Shown in pieces: positions 9,282 to 17,483 of a stretch of 64,000 nt of DNA. Made by a program: the position numbers and the translations under genes. The notes below the pieces were generated by a model that made no database searches, was not told the origin of the DNA, and worked only from the letters and a program-made list of their open reading frames with translations. Every line of letters begins with the position of its first letter. Position 1 is the first letter of the stretch. Origin of the DNA: Oceanospirillum sediminis (GTDB taxonomy: Bacteria > Pseudomonadota > Gammaproteobacteria > Pseudomonadales > Halomonadaceae); the NCBI RefSeq assembly GCF_014164585.1, contig NZ_JACJFM010000028.1:1-64000 (forward strand). The letters are read 5' to 3'.

Positions 9282-9740
9282 ATGGCGCGTATCCGCATAG
9301 AGTATCCTGTTGAGCAGACGATTTTCAGCCACACAATGGCATTGAGAATTACTGATCTGAACTATGGCAATCATCTGGCCCACGATACTCTGATTTCTTT
9401 ATTACATGATGCCAGGGCAAAGCTGTTTGTCTCTCATGGACATAAGGAGATTGATATTGATGGTCAGGGTGTTGGGGTGGTCGTGGCAGATCTGGCGATC
9501 TGTTATAAAGCGGAAGTTTTTTATCCGGATACTCTGACCATTGAAATTGCAGCAGATGAACTGTCCCGTAAAGGTGGGGATCTGGTCTACCGGGTAACAA
9601 AAGCATCAGATGGCGGAGTCGTTGCGCTGGCAAAAACAGGCATCGTATTCTTTGACTACAACGAACGTAAGGCCGTAGCGGTTCCTGATGAATTCAGGGC
9701 GATGATTGCTAAGGCTGATGTTGTGGCTGCAGAGGTCTGA
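9282..9740 (+). CDS. Hotdog-fold acyl-CoA thioesterase family protein
   Basis: A 152-residue single hotdog-domain protein of the 4-hydroxybenzoyl-CoA thioesterase (4HBT/YbgC-like) group. The segment ITDLNYGNHLAHDTLISLLHDAR corresponds to the active-site helix, with Asp and His positions found in the family. The C-terminal beta-strands end KTGIVFFDYNERKAVAVPDEF. Translation starts at ATG 9282 behind AGGA; an in-frame TTG at 9267 is less likely. The stop abuts prkB (TGATATG), so the two are probably co-transcribed. The substrate cannot be told from sequence. Confidence 0.8.
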   Translation: MARIRIEYPVEQTIFSHTMALRITDLNYGNHLAHDTLISLLHDARAKLFVSHGHKEIDIDGQGVGVVVADLAICYKAEVFYPDTLTIEIAADELSRKGGDLVYRVTKASDGGVVALAKTGIVFFDYNERKAVAVPDEFRAMIAKADVVAAEV

Positions 9741-9741
9741 T

Positions 9742-10614
9742 ATGTCCAGAGAGTATCCTATCGTTGCGGTGACAGGTTCTTCCGGAGCCGGTACTACAAC
9801 GGTCAAAGATGCCTTTGCGCGCATGTTTCACAGAGAATCGATCAGTGCAGCTTTTGTTCATGGTGATAGTTTCCATCGTTATTCCCGTGATGAAATGAAG
9901 CGTATTCTGATAGAAGAGCCAGAGCGTAAGCGCTGGCTGAGTCATTTTGCTGTTGAAGCGAATATGCTGGATGAGCTGGAAAGACTGTTCGTTTCATATT
10001 CGGATAATGGAACAGGTGTTTACCGCCATTATATTCACGCTGAAGATAAAGAGATGGTGGAAGAAGGCTTCAGAGTGGGGACGTTTACTCCCTGGCAGGA
10101 TTTACCTGAAGGCACAGATCTTCTGATGTATGAAGGACTTCATGGTGGTCTGGTAACAGAAGACTATGATATTGCTCAGTACGTTGATCTGTTGATCGGA
10201 ATTGCACCGACTATTAATCTGGAGTGGATTCAGAAAATTGACCGGGATACCAAACTTCGGGGGTATTCACAGGAAGCGGTGATTGATTCTATCCAATCCC
10301 GGATGTCAGATTATATTAAATATATTGTGCCTCAGTTTGACCGGACAGATATTAATTTCCAGAGAGTACCGACGGTGGATACATCGAATCCTTTTGTGGC
10401 CCAGGATGTTCCTTCCAGTGATGAAAGTATGGTGGTAATCCGGGTAAAAGAGCGGGGCAGCGTAGACTTCCCTTACCTGGTGACTATGATAAAAGATTCT
10501 TTTATGACCAGGCCGGATACACTGGTGATTCCCGGAGGGAAAATGGGGCTGGCGATGGAGCTGCTGCTGACACCAAGAATTCATGAGTTACTGGAAAACC
10601 GACGCTTCCGATGA
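9742..10614 (+). CDS. prkB: Phosphoribulokinase PrkB
   Basis: Kinase of the phosphoribulokinase/uridine kinase family, close to E. coli PrkB (YhfF-crp region). The P-loop VTGSSGAGTTTVKDAF is at the N terminus; downstream are GDSFHRYSRDEM, MYEGLHGG and the conserved FQRVPTVDTSNPF. Length 290 residues versus 289 in E. coli. I chose ATG 9742 because it gives MSREYPIVAVTGSSG; the open frame extends into the previous gene. No RuBisCO is present here, so a Calvin-cycle role is not implied and the physiological substrate is uncertain. The last codons and the stop fall inside a 27-base tandem repeat. Confidence 0.9.
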   Translation: MSREYPIVAVTGSSGAGTTTVKDAFARMFHRESISAAFVHGDSFHRYSRDEMKRILIEEPERKRWLSHFAVEANMLDELERLFVSYSDNGTGVYRHYIHAEDKEMVEEGFRVGTFTPWQDLPEGTDLLMYEGLHGGLVTEDYDIAQYVDLLIGIAPTINLEWIQKIDRDTKLRGYSQEAVIDSIQSRMSDYIKYIVPQFDRTDINFQRVPTVDTSNPFVAQDVPSSDESMVVIRVKERGSVDFPYLVTMIKDSFMTRPDTLVIPGGKMGLAMELLLTPRIHELLENRRFR

Positions 10615-10680
10615 TTAGTTTCTAATCGACGCTTCCGATGATTAGTTTCTAATCGACGCTTCCGATGATTAGTTTCTAAT
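10600..10680 (+). repeat. Three tandem 27-bp repeats across the prkB stop, each a hairpin
   Basis: Three exact copies (10600-10626, 10627-10653, 10654-10680) of a 27-base unit starting CGACGCTTCCGATGATTAG. Each contains the inverted repeat GATTAG-TTT-CTAATC. The first copy encodes the last residues RRFR and the TGA of prkB. A decayed fourth copy follows (from 10681), with its own hairpin ATGATTC-GATCA-GAATCAT. The unit is nine codons long, so slippage would keep frame, although each copy carries the stop. Confidence 0.92.
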
Positions 10681-10857
10681 CGTCGCTCAGATGATTCGAT
10701 CAGAATCATTGTTCTGGTGATTGGCTTCTGGTCATGGCGTTACTGGCCCTGTTGCGGATAAGTGATCGGATGATAACAGGATTAGCAGGCGTTGGAATAA
10801 GTAGGGCGGGTTGCTGTAAATCTGTCCTGAAAATAATAAAAGCTGGATGAGAAAATT

Positions 10858-11199
10858 ATGGATTGTCTGTTCTGTAAGATTGTGGCCGGTGATATTCCGG
10901 CAGATGTGGTTTACCAGGATGAGCATGTTTTTGCGTTTCGTGATATCGACCCGAAAGCACCGAATCATATTCTGATTATTCCTAAGCGACACATTGCAAC
11001 ACTGAATGACCTGCAGGAAGAAGACTGTGTTCTGGTTGGCAGGTTGCAGTTTACAGCTCAAAAACTGGCTCAGGAACTGGGTTTTGCTGAAGATGGTTAT
11101 CGTGTAGTGATGAATTGCAATGAAAATGGAGGTCAGACGGTTTACCACATACATATGCATCTGTTGGGCGGACGTGCTATGAGTTGGCCTCCGGGTTAA
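10858..11199 (+). CDS. hinT: HIT family purine nucleoside phosphoramidase (HinT-like)
   Basis: 113-residue histidine-triad hydrolase acting on nucleoside phosphoramidates and acyl-adenylates. The N-terminal DCLFCKIVAGDIPADVVYQDEHVFAFRDI and the catalytic triad motif HIHMHLLGGRAM are both intact. It follows 240 bases of repeat-containing non-coding DNA and has its own terminator, so it is probably monocistronic. Confidence 0.93.
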   Translation: MDCLFCKIVAGDIPADVVYQDEHVFAFRDIDPKAPNHILIIPKRHIATLNDLQEEDCVLVGRLQFTAQKLAQELGFAEDGYRVVMNCNENGGQTVYHIHMHLLGGRAMSWPPG

Positions 11200-11222
11200 G
11201 TTTTAAGCAACTTGTTATACGA

Positions 11223-11248
11223 ATGGACACCTCTGGTGTCCATTTTTG
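11223..11248 (+). terminator. Terminator of the HIT gene
   Basis: A nine-base-pair stem ATGGACACC / GGTGTCCAT with a TCT loop, followed by five T. Confidence 0.88.
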
Positions 11249-11422
11249 TATCCGATTATGACAACCGGTGCTTTTTTTGATCTGAGTTCATATTTGACCA
11301 TAAAGTCAGTACTGTCGTAAAAAATATGCTACCTGAGTATCAGAAAAACGTCATAATCAGCAGGGATACTTGTTCGCAGATGCAAAAATGACATATAAAT
11401 TCTAATCAGGAATCGATTTACC

Positions 11423-12397
11423 ATGGATCAGATTATTCGCGAAATTCTGGTGCCGGATGCCCCGGGAATTGAAGACCATCACCATGAGCAACTGAATGCA
11501 TTTCTGGAACAGGCTAAAACCTACGAGCCGATACCAACAGCGGTTGTTCATCCGGCAGATGGTAATAGCCTGCTGGGAGCCATTGAAGCTGCAGAAGAAG
11601 GCCTAATTATTCCTCATCTGGTGGGGCCGGAAGCACGTATTCGTGCTGTTGCCGAAGAATGTGGCGTTGATTTGGGCCGTTATACGATTGTTCCTACCGC
11701 CCATAGTCATGAATCAGCGGAACTGGCGGCGAAAATGGCCAAAGCCGGTGATGTGCATGCATTGATGAAAGGCAGCCTGGGTTCATCTGAACTGCTGAGT
11801 GCTATTCTGGATAAAAATGCCGGTTTGCGTACTGAATTTCGTCTGAGTCATGTGTTTGTGATGGATGTTCCCAGCTATCATAAAACCCTGATTGTGACTG
11901 ATGCTGCAATCAATGTGGCGCCAGATCTGATTACTAAGCGTGATATTGCACAAAATGCGATCAACTGTGCCCTGGCACTGGGTATTGAGCAGCCTAAAGT
12001 GGCTATTCTGGCCGCCGTTGAAAAAGTTAAGCCTGGCATGCAAAGTACTCTGGATGCTGCTGCTCTGTGCAAAATGGCTGACCGTAAACAGATCAGGGAT
12101 GGGATTCTGGATGGCCCTCTGGCATTTGATAATGCTATTTCAGCTGAGGCTGCGAGGGATAAAGGGATTGATTCACTGGTAAGCGGTGATGTCGATATTC
12201 TGCTGGTGCCGGATCTGGAAGCTGGCAATATCCTGGCAAAACAGTTGCAGTATCTGGCGGGGGCTAAATCAGCCGGTATTGTACTGGGCGCTAAAGTCCC
12301 TGTTATTCTTACCAGCCGGGCGGCTAAACCATTGGAACGTTTGAGCTCTTGTGCGGTCGCATCCTTAGTGGCTCATAAACAGGGGTTAACCGTATGA
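11423..12397 (+). CDS. pta: Phosphate acetyltransferase (short PTA/PTB form)
   Basis: Transfers the acetyl group between acetyl-CoA and phosphate, pairing with acetate kinase. The 324-residue protein consists only of the PTA_PTB catalytic domain: LLGAIEAAEEGLIIPHLVGPEARI at the front and LLVPDLEAGNILAKQLQYLAGAKSAGIVLGAKVPVILTSRA at the end. The long N-terminal DRTGG-type regulatory region of enterobacterial Pta is absent. The family also includes phosphate butyryltransferases and the C-terminal domains of enoyl-CoA hydratase fusions. The four-base overlap with ackA (ATGA) supports the acetate role. Confidence 0.88.
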   Translation: MDQIIREILVPDAPGIEDHHHEQLNAFLEQAKTYEPIPTAVVHPADGNSLLGAIEAAEEGLIIPHLVGPEARIRAVAEECGVDLGRYTIVPTAHSHESAELAAKMAKAGDVHALMKGSLGSSELLSAILDKNAGLRTEFRLSHVFVMDVPSYHKTLIVTDAAINVAPDLITKRDIAQNAINCALALGIEQPKVAILAAVEKVKPGMQSTLDAAALCKMADRKQIRDGILDGPLAFDNAISAEAARDKGIDSLVSGDVDILLVPDLEAGNILAKQLQYLAGAKSAGIVLGAKVPVILTSRAAKPLERLSSCAVASLVAHKQGLTV

Positions 12398-13593
12398 ACT
12401 CCATTCTGATTGTAAATGCAGGCTCTTCCAGCCTGAAATGCTCAGTATTTGATGAATTTGATGGGGATATTCGCCAGCACTTTCGTGTGAAAGTTGCGAA
12501 CCTGGCTGGTCCTGCTCGCCTGGAAATTTACGATCACAGTGAAAAAGTAGATGGTATTCTGGTCGACAAAATGGAATTGTCAGCGGAAGAGCTGGATGTA
12601 GCCCATAGTCAGGCGCATCATCAGGCTCTGTCTGTCGTTCTTAACTGGCTTGACAGAAATACTAAGTTCAGAATTACTCAGGTTGGTCACCGTGTGGTAC
12701 ATGGTGGTGATTTTTATTCTGAGCCTGTCGTTATTACTGATGACGTGATTGAAAAGCTGGAAACCCTGATTCCACTGGCACCACTGCATCAGCCATATAA
12801 CCTTAAGCTGATTGATGTATGTAAAGATGTGTTGCCAGGTCTGCCTCAGGTTGCCTGCTTTGACACTGCTTTCCATAGTAGTATTCCGGATGTTGCCCGT
12901 AACTTCGCGATTCCTCGTGCGCTGACCCGCGAAGGTGTCAGACGTTACGGTTTTCATGGTCTTTCTTATCAATATATTCATACTAAGCTGGTTGAACTGG
13001 ATAAGGATATTGCTGCCAGTCGTGCTGTTGTGGCTCATCTGGGAGCCGGAGCCAGTATGTGTGCAATAGAAAATGGTAACAGTGTTGCGTCTACTATGGG
13101 CTTTACTGCACTGGATGGTCTGCCTATGGGGAGCCGCTGTGGCCAGATTGATCCGGGCGTGCTCTTATATCTGATGCGTGAGCATAAAATGGATGTCGAT
13201 GCCATTGAAAGTCTGCTGTACAAAAACAGTGGCTGGATGGGCGTTTCCGGTCTGAGCAGTGATATGCTGACGCTGCATAAGGAAGCGACGCCTCAGGCAC
13301 GTGAAGCCATAGATATGTTTGTTTATCGTATTTCCCGTGAAACCGGATCTCTGGCGGCATCAATGGGAGGGATGGATACTTTTGTTTTCACCGGTGGTGT
13401 TGGTGAAAATGATGCTGAGATTCGTGCTCAGGTGGCGCATCAGAATGAGTGGCTGGGTATGAAGCTGGATGCTGCTCGTAATGAAGCCAATGAATATCTG
13501 ATCAGTGCTGATGACAGCAAGATAAAAGTCTTTGCTATTCCGACCAATGAAGAGCTGATGATTGCCCGTCATACCAGTCGTCTGCTTCGCTGA
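12394..13593 (+). CDS. ackA: Acetate kinase
   Basis: Interconverts acetate + ATP and acetyl phosphate + ADP. The 399-residue ASKHA-fold kinase has the signature NAGSSSLKC at its start, VVHGGDFYSEP, FHGLSYQYI, AHLGAGASMCAI (nucleotide phosphate loop) and FTGGVGEND (adenosine motif). Its ATG overlaps the pta stop, so the two are translationally coupled. Confidence 0.97.
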   Translation: MNSILIVNAGSSSLKCSVFDEFDGDIRQHFRVKVANLAGPARLEIYDHSEKVDGILVDKMELSAEELDVAHSQAHHQALSVVLNWLDRNTKFRITQVGHRVVHGGDFYSEPVVITDDVIEKLETLIPLAPLHQPYNLKLIDVCKDVLPGLPQVACFDTAFHSSIPDVARNFAIPRALTREGVRRYGFHGLSYQYIHTKLVELDKDIAASRAVVAHLGAGASMCAIENGNSVASTMGFTALDGLPMGSRCGQIDPGVLLYLMREHKMDVDAIESLLYKNSGWMGVSGLSSDMLTLHKEATPQAREAIDMFVYRISRETGSLAASMGGMDTFVFTGGVGENDAEIRAQVAHQNEWLGMKLDAARNEANEYLISADDSKIKVFAIPTNEELMIARHTSRLLR

Positions 13594-13606
13594 GCATCTC
13601 TCTTTT

Positions 13607-13640
13607 AACAGAGTCAGAGTGTTTCTCTGACTCTGTTTCA
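13607..13640. terminator. Terminator-like hairpin after ackA
   Basis: A 13-base-pair stem AACAGAGTCAGAG / CTCTGACTCTGTT with a short loop. The T-run is weak (TTT), so termination on the + strand may be partial. Confidence 0.7.
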
Positions 13641-13824
13641 GCTTACAAAGCTTAACGCCCTTTCTCTGGATCACGACCTGATCTTTCGTTATTATTTTAA
13701 ATGAGATTTGTTCTTATTTGTTGGTGTGATTGACCTGGCTCAGTGCGGAATAAAAAAACATTTTCAGTCATGGCTTCCGAGGGCGGCTTTCGTTAACATG
13801 CCTGCAAATACTGGTGAGGTTATT

Positions 13825-14472
13825 ATGAAAAGTACACGTCAACATACTCCTCTGGATAAACTGCTGATCAGTGCTGATACAGTACTGCGTACCCTGGTAC
13901 CTGGTGCCGCTGAACCTTATCGTCCCTCTCCTGCGAGAGATGAGCCAGAACAGGATATGACAGCGCAGGAGCGTAAACATGCAGCTGGACTGATGCGTAT
14001 TAATCATACCGGTGAAGTTTGTGCTCAGGCGCTTTATCAGGGGCAGGCTCTGACGGCAAAGCTGCCTGAAGTGAGAGAGCAGATGGATCATGCAGCGAAG
14101 GAAGAGATTGATCATCTGGCCTGGTGTGAGCAGCGTATTCGCCAGCTGGGTAGTCGTCCCAGCTTGTTGAATCCGATGTTTTACGGGCTGTCATTTGGCA
14201 TTGGTGCGGCAGCTGGCGCCGCAGGCGATAAGTACAGTCTGGGCTTTGTGGCTGCAACAGAACAGCAGGTCTGCAAGCATCTGGATGATCATATGCAGCG
14301 TTTGCCCTATAACGATCAGAAGAGTCGGGCTATCCTGCAACAAATGTATACTGATGAAGAGCAACATGCTGAGCAGGCGCTGGATGCTGGCGGTATACGT
14401 TTTCCGGTACCGGTAAAAATGGTGATGAAGCTGATGTCTAAGGTGATGACGAAGTCCGTATATCGGATCTGA
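13825..14472 (+). CDS. coq7: Ubiquinone biosynthesis monooxygenase Coq7
   Basis: Di-iron hydroxylase for the last ring hydroxylation of ubiquinone synthesis, replacing UbiF in Pseudomonas-type bacteria. Carboxylate/histidine motifs are visible: [39 protein letters not shown] and [14 protein letters not shown]. The protein is 215 residues, like Pseudomonas Coq7. The frame is open well upstream, but the ATG at 13825 ([14 protein letters not shown]) aligns with homologues and has a GTGAGGT Shine-Dalgarno. Confidence 0.95.
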   Translation: MKSTRQHTPLDKLLISADTVLRTLVPGAAEPYRPSPARDEPEQDMTAQERKHAAGLMRINHTGEVCAQALYQGQALTAKLPEVREQMDHAAKEEIDHLAWCEQRIRQLGSRPSLLNPMFYGLSFGIGAAAGAAGDKYSLGFVAATEQQVCKHLDDHMQRLPYNDQKSRAILQQMYTDEEQHAEQALDAGGIRFPVPVKMVMKLMSKVMTKSVYRI

Positions 14473-14650
14473 TTACTGAAAAGGCAAAAGGGGAGCTATT
14501 TGCGACATTTGTATCTTTCAGTTGCAGTAATACTATATCACTACTTGATGCAGGGTTTTACATTAAGTAACATTAATGCTACATACAGTTTACAATGGGG
14601 CCAGGGATGCTGGCTCCTAATGGAATAAAACCGTTTTTGGAGTTCACGCA

Positions 14651-15025
14651 ATGAATGCTTCAGGAAGTATGCTGAAAAGTTTTCTGGTCTCTTATGCCTC
14701 TCTTCCACTTCGCCATCACTTTGTTGTTTCCCTGATACTCTTAACTGTCATGGGCAGTTTAAAGTTGCTGTTGGTTAACAGTGCGCCTGATGGTATCTGG
14801 TGGCAGGCCTTAAGCACGATTAACCTGTTTATGGTCATTACTGCGCTGATGTATGGTGCGATTATTTTTTCTCAGATTATGGCCAGTGCCTGCGCTCTGG
14901 TTATGCAGGTGCTTATGCCCGGAGAGAATGCGATAGCGGCAGGGGCTGTGCTGGGGGTAATTCTTTCGGCAGTACTGATTCTGTTAATGGCACCTTATCT
15001 GCTGGATCTGATCTGGCGTTTATGA
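14651..15025 (+). CDS. Small membrane protein of unknown function
   Basis: 124 residues with about three hydrophobic helices (near residues 20-42, 55-85 and 95-122) and a short polar N terminus. A GGAG Shine-Dalgarno precedes the ATG by nine bases, and a terminator follows. I do not recognise a family. The start, codon use and hydrophobic pattern argue for a real inner-membrane protein. Confidence 0.65.
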   Translation: MNASGSMLKSFLVSYASLPLRHHFVVSLILLTVMGSLKLLLVNSAPDGIWWQALSTINLFMVITALMYGAIIFSQIMASACALVMQVLMPGENAIAAGAVLGVILSAVLILLMAPYLLDLIWRL

Positions 15026-15054
15026 TCAACAGACCGTATGCTGTAATGCCAAAA

Positions 15055-15093
15055 TAAAAAAGCCGTATTCTGGCGACAGGATACGGCTTTTTT
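15055..15093. terminator. Bidirectional terminator between the membrane protein and speD
   Basis: AAAAAAGCCGTAT / ATACGGCTTTTTT, a long stem with A-run and T-run flanks, placed between two convergent genes. Confidence 0.92.
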
Positions 15094-15115
15094 ATAGCTT
15101 CAGTATATGGTCTGA

Positions 15116-15913
15116 TCAGCCCATATTACGTGAATAAAATATTTCCAGCATCTCTTTACGCAGACGCGCCTCAATATCAGAGGCTTCTTCGAAAGTCAGC
15201 TTGTTTTTGTCAATGCCAAACAGATAGTTATCCAGGCTGAAGTCTTTCAGTAGCATCTTGGTATGGAACATATTTTCCTGGTAAACATTTACATCAATCA
15301 TCTGATACGCTTCTTTGGTATCTTCTGACAGATAATCCTGAATCGAGGTAATGCCGTGGTCAATAAACAGTTTCCTTCCTGATTCATCACGGGTGAAGCC
15401 ACGTACCCGATAGTCCATCGTAACAATATCAGAGTCGAAACTGTGAATCAGATAGTTCAGAGCTTTCAGCGGAGAGATCATACCGCAGGTCGACACATCA
15501 ATGTCCAGTCTGAAAGTACTGATACCATTATCCGGATGACTTTCCGGATAGGTATGTACTGTGACATGGCTCTTATCCAGATGGGCAACCACTGTTTCAG
15601 GCAGAGGCCCCGGGCCTACTTCATTGCCTGCCTCAGCAGCACTGTCTGTCAGTTCATGTTCTGCAATCAGAATGGTGACACTGGCACCATGTGGGTCATA
15701 ATCCTGACGTGAGATATTCAGTACATGTGCACCAATGATATTCGTCACATCTTTCAGTATCTGCGTCAGACGCTCTGCATTATACAGTTCATCAATATAG
15801 TCGATGTACTCTTCACGCTGCTGTTCTGTCTTGGCATAACAGATATCGTAAATGTTAAAACTCAGGGAGCTGGTCAGGTTGTTAAACCCATGAAGCCTGA
15901 TTTTATCCTTCAC
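15116..15913 (-). CDS. speD: S-adenosylmethionine decarboxylase proenzyme
   Basis: Makes decarboxylated SAM, the aminopropyl donor for spermidine. It is a pyruvoyl enzyme that self-cleaves before a serine; the E. coli site Lys-Ser appears here as [18 protein letters not shown] (Ser115). The 265-residue product matches E. coli SpeD along its length (HGFNNL start, YSRNMG end). I chose the GTG at 15913, with GAGG upstream, because it aligns with the E. coli start; a further GTG at 15931 is in frame. speE is not adjacent. Confidence 0.95.
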   Translation of the reverse strand: MKDKIRLHGFNNLTSSLSFNIYDICYAKTEQQREEYIDYIDELYNAERLTQILKDVTNIIGAHVLNISRQDYDPHGASVTILIAEHELTDSAAEAGNEVGPGPLPETVVAHLDKSHVTVHTYPESHPDNGISTFRLDIDVSTCGMISPLKALNYLIHSFDSDIVTMDYRVRGFTRDESGRKLFIDHGITSIQDYLSEDTKEAYQMIDVNVYQENMFHTKMLLKDFSLDNYLFGIDKNKLTFEEASDIEARLRKEMLEIFYSRNMG

Positions 15914-16146
15914 GCCCGAAACCTCGCGCACTACAAATGTTGAATACTCGCTGACCCTGAGGTCAACCCAGCTGGAAAGGCGCGTATTATGCCTTTATTT
16001 ACTACCTGATGCACAAAAAAAATCTAAAGATTTGACCTGATGCGGGCGTTTACAGAGTCTGTTGATTCTATCTGACCCGGTCTGGATATGTCTGATCCTT
16101 ATCCGGGTCATAATTGATTGAGAAATAATCGTTTTTTATTTTCTTG

Positions 16147-16578
16147 TCAGTTCTTGCCGCTCAGGTCGATCATCTCATAATCATGTGTAATTTCGACGCC
16201 ACCTGCCGCCAGCATGATAGATGCAGAACAATATTTTTCGGCTGACATTTCTACTGCTCGTTTAACATGAGCTTCTTTCAGGTTATGTCCGGTGACAACA
16301 AAATGCAGGTGTATTTTCGTAAATACGGAAGGTACAGTATCTGCCCGCTCTGCTTCAATTTCTGCCCGGCAATCCAGTATATCCTGACGGGATTTTTTCA
16401 GGATAGCAATGACATCAAAAGAACTACAGGAGCCCAGACCCATTAACAGTAATTCCATTGGGCGTGGACCGGTATTACGACCACCGTGATCCGGTGCTCC
16501 GTCAATCACCATAGCATGGCCTGAACCGGATTCAGCCACAAACTGTACGCCATCTGTCCACTTTACTGTAGCTTTCAT
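16147..16578 (-). CDS. yhfA: OsmC family protein, YhfA-like
   Basis: 143-residue OsmC/Ohr-fold protein. The two conserved thiols are present: Cys in LMGLGSCSSFDV and Cys in AEKYCSASIMLAAG. The YhfA subgroup is adjacent to crp in E. coli, and the same divergent neighbourhood occurs here, 170 bases from crp. Its substrate is unknown; related proteins reduce organic peroxides. Confidence 0.88.
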   Translation of the reverse strand: MKATVKWTDGVQFVAESGSGHAMVIDGAPDHGGRNTGPRPMELLLMGLGSCSSFDVIAILKKSRQDILDCRAEIEAERADTVPSVFTKIHLHFVVTGHNLKEAHVKRAVEMSAEKYCSASIMLAAGGVEITHDYEMIDLSGKN

Positions 16579-16750
16579 CGACTTTTTGTCTCCTTAAGGG
16601 CAGAAAAAAAAATAAAAATAAGTTTACAATACAGGCTGTGAATATGGACGATCTGTATAAAACCTGCAAGTGTCTGACTCCATGACCTGAGTAATTCAGG
16701 TGGGATTGATTAAGATTCCGGGTTCAGACCCTTCTGATAAGGGTAAAAAT

Positions 16751-17380
16751 ATGTTAGCCGTACAAAAAGAAGAGATTCCGGGTCTGGAAGACTTTCTGGC
16801 TCTGAGCCACCGCCGGAGTTTCAATAAGCGCTCAACAGTGATCAGTGCCGGGGCTGAAAGTCGATCGATCTATTATCTGACAAAGGGGTCGGTAACCGTT
16901 TCCATTGAAGACGAAGAAGGTAATGAAATGATCATTGCTTATCTGAACGAGGGATCGTTCTTTGGTGAAATGGGACTGTTTAACGAAGGTGCACGCAGTG
17001 CCTGGGTTAAAGCTAAAACTGACTGCGAAATTGCAGAAGTCAGTTATAGTCGTTTTCAGGAGCTGACTGAAAAGGATAGTCGCTTACTTTATGCTCTGGG
17101 TAAGCAGCTATCGGAACGCTTGCGTAAGACCACCATTAAAGTCGGTGACCTGGCGTTTATGGACGTCACAGGGCGAGTTGCCCGTACTCTGCTTGATCTG
17201 TGTAAAGAGCCGGATGCAATGACTCATCCGGATGGTATGCAGATTCGTATTACCCGCCAGGAAATTGCCCGTATTGTTGGCTGCTCCAGAGAGATGGTGG
17301 GACGGGTGCTTAAAGACCTTGAAGAACAGGGACTGGTCACTGCCAGTGGAAAAACGATGGTTGTTTACGGAACTCGTTAA
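16751..17380 (+). CDS. crp: cAMP-binding transcriptional regulator Crp/Vfr
   Basis: Global regulator that binds cAMP and activates catabolic, virulence and motility promoters. The cyclic-nucleotide domain shows SFFGEMGLFNEGARSAWVKAKT (phosphate-binding cassette with Arg and Ser). The C-terminal helix-turn-helix ITRQEIARIVGCSREMVGRVLKDLEEQG is nearly identical to E. coli CRP, as is the terminal GKTMVVYGTR. I chose ATG 16751 (209 residues, E. coli 210), with AAGGG eight bases before it. Confidence 0.95.
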   Translation: MLAVQKEEIPGLEDFLALSHRRSFNKRSTVISAGAESRSIYYLTKGSVTVSIEDEEGNEMIIAYLNEGSFFGEMGLFNEGARSAWVKAKTDCEIAEVSYSRFQELTEKDSRLLYALGKQLSERLRKTTIKVGDLAFMDVTGRVARTLLDLCKEPDAMTHPDGMQIRITRQEIARIVGCSREMVGRVLKDLEEQGLVTASGKTMVVYGTR

Positions 17381-17483
17381 TCTGGTTTATCCTGGAAAGT
17401 GTTTAATGCGGCCTGTATTGGTAGTGGGGAATGATCCGGAGACCTGGTCTCTGATTCGTTCCCGCAGGAGGGGGTTATCCGGG

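Noticed and set aside
9742-10614. Possibility that PrkB indicates a Calvin cycle
   Set aside because: No RuBisCO or cbb genes are present; the protein matches the non-autotrophic E. coli PrkB group.
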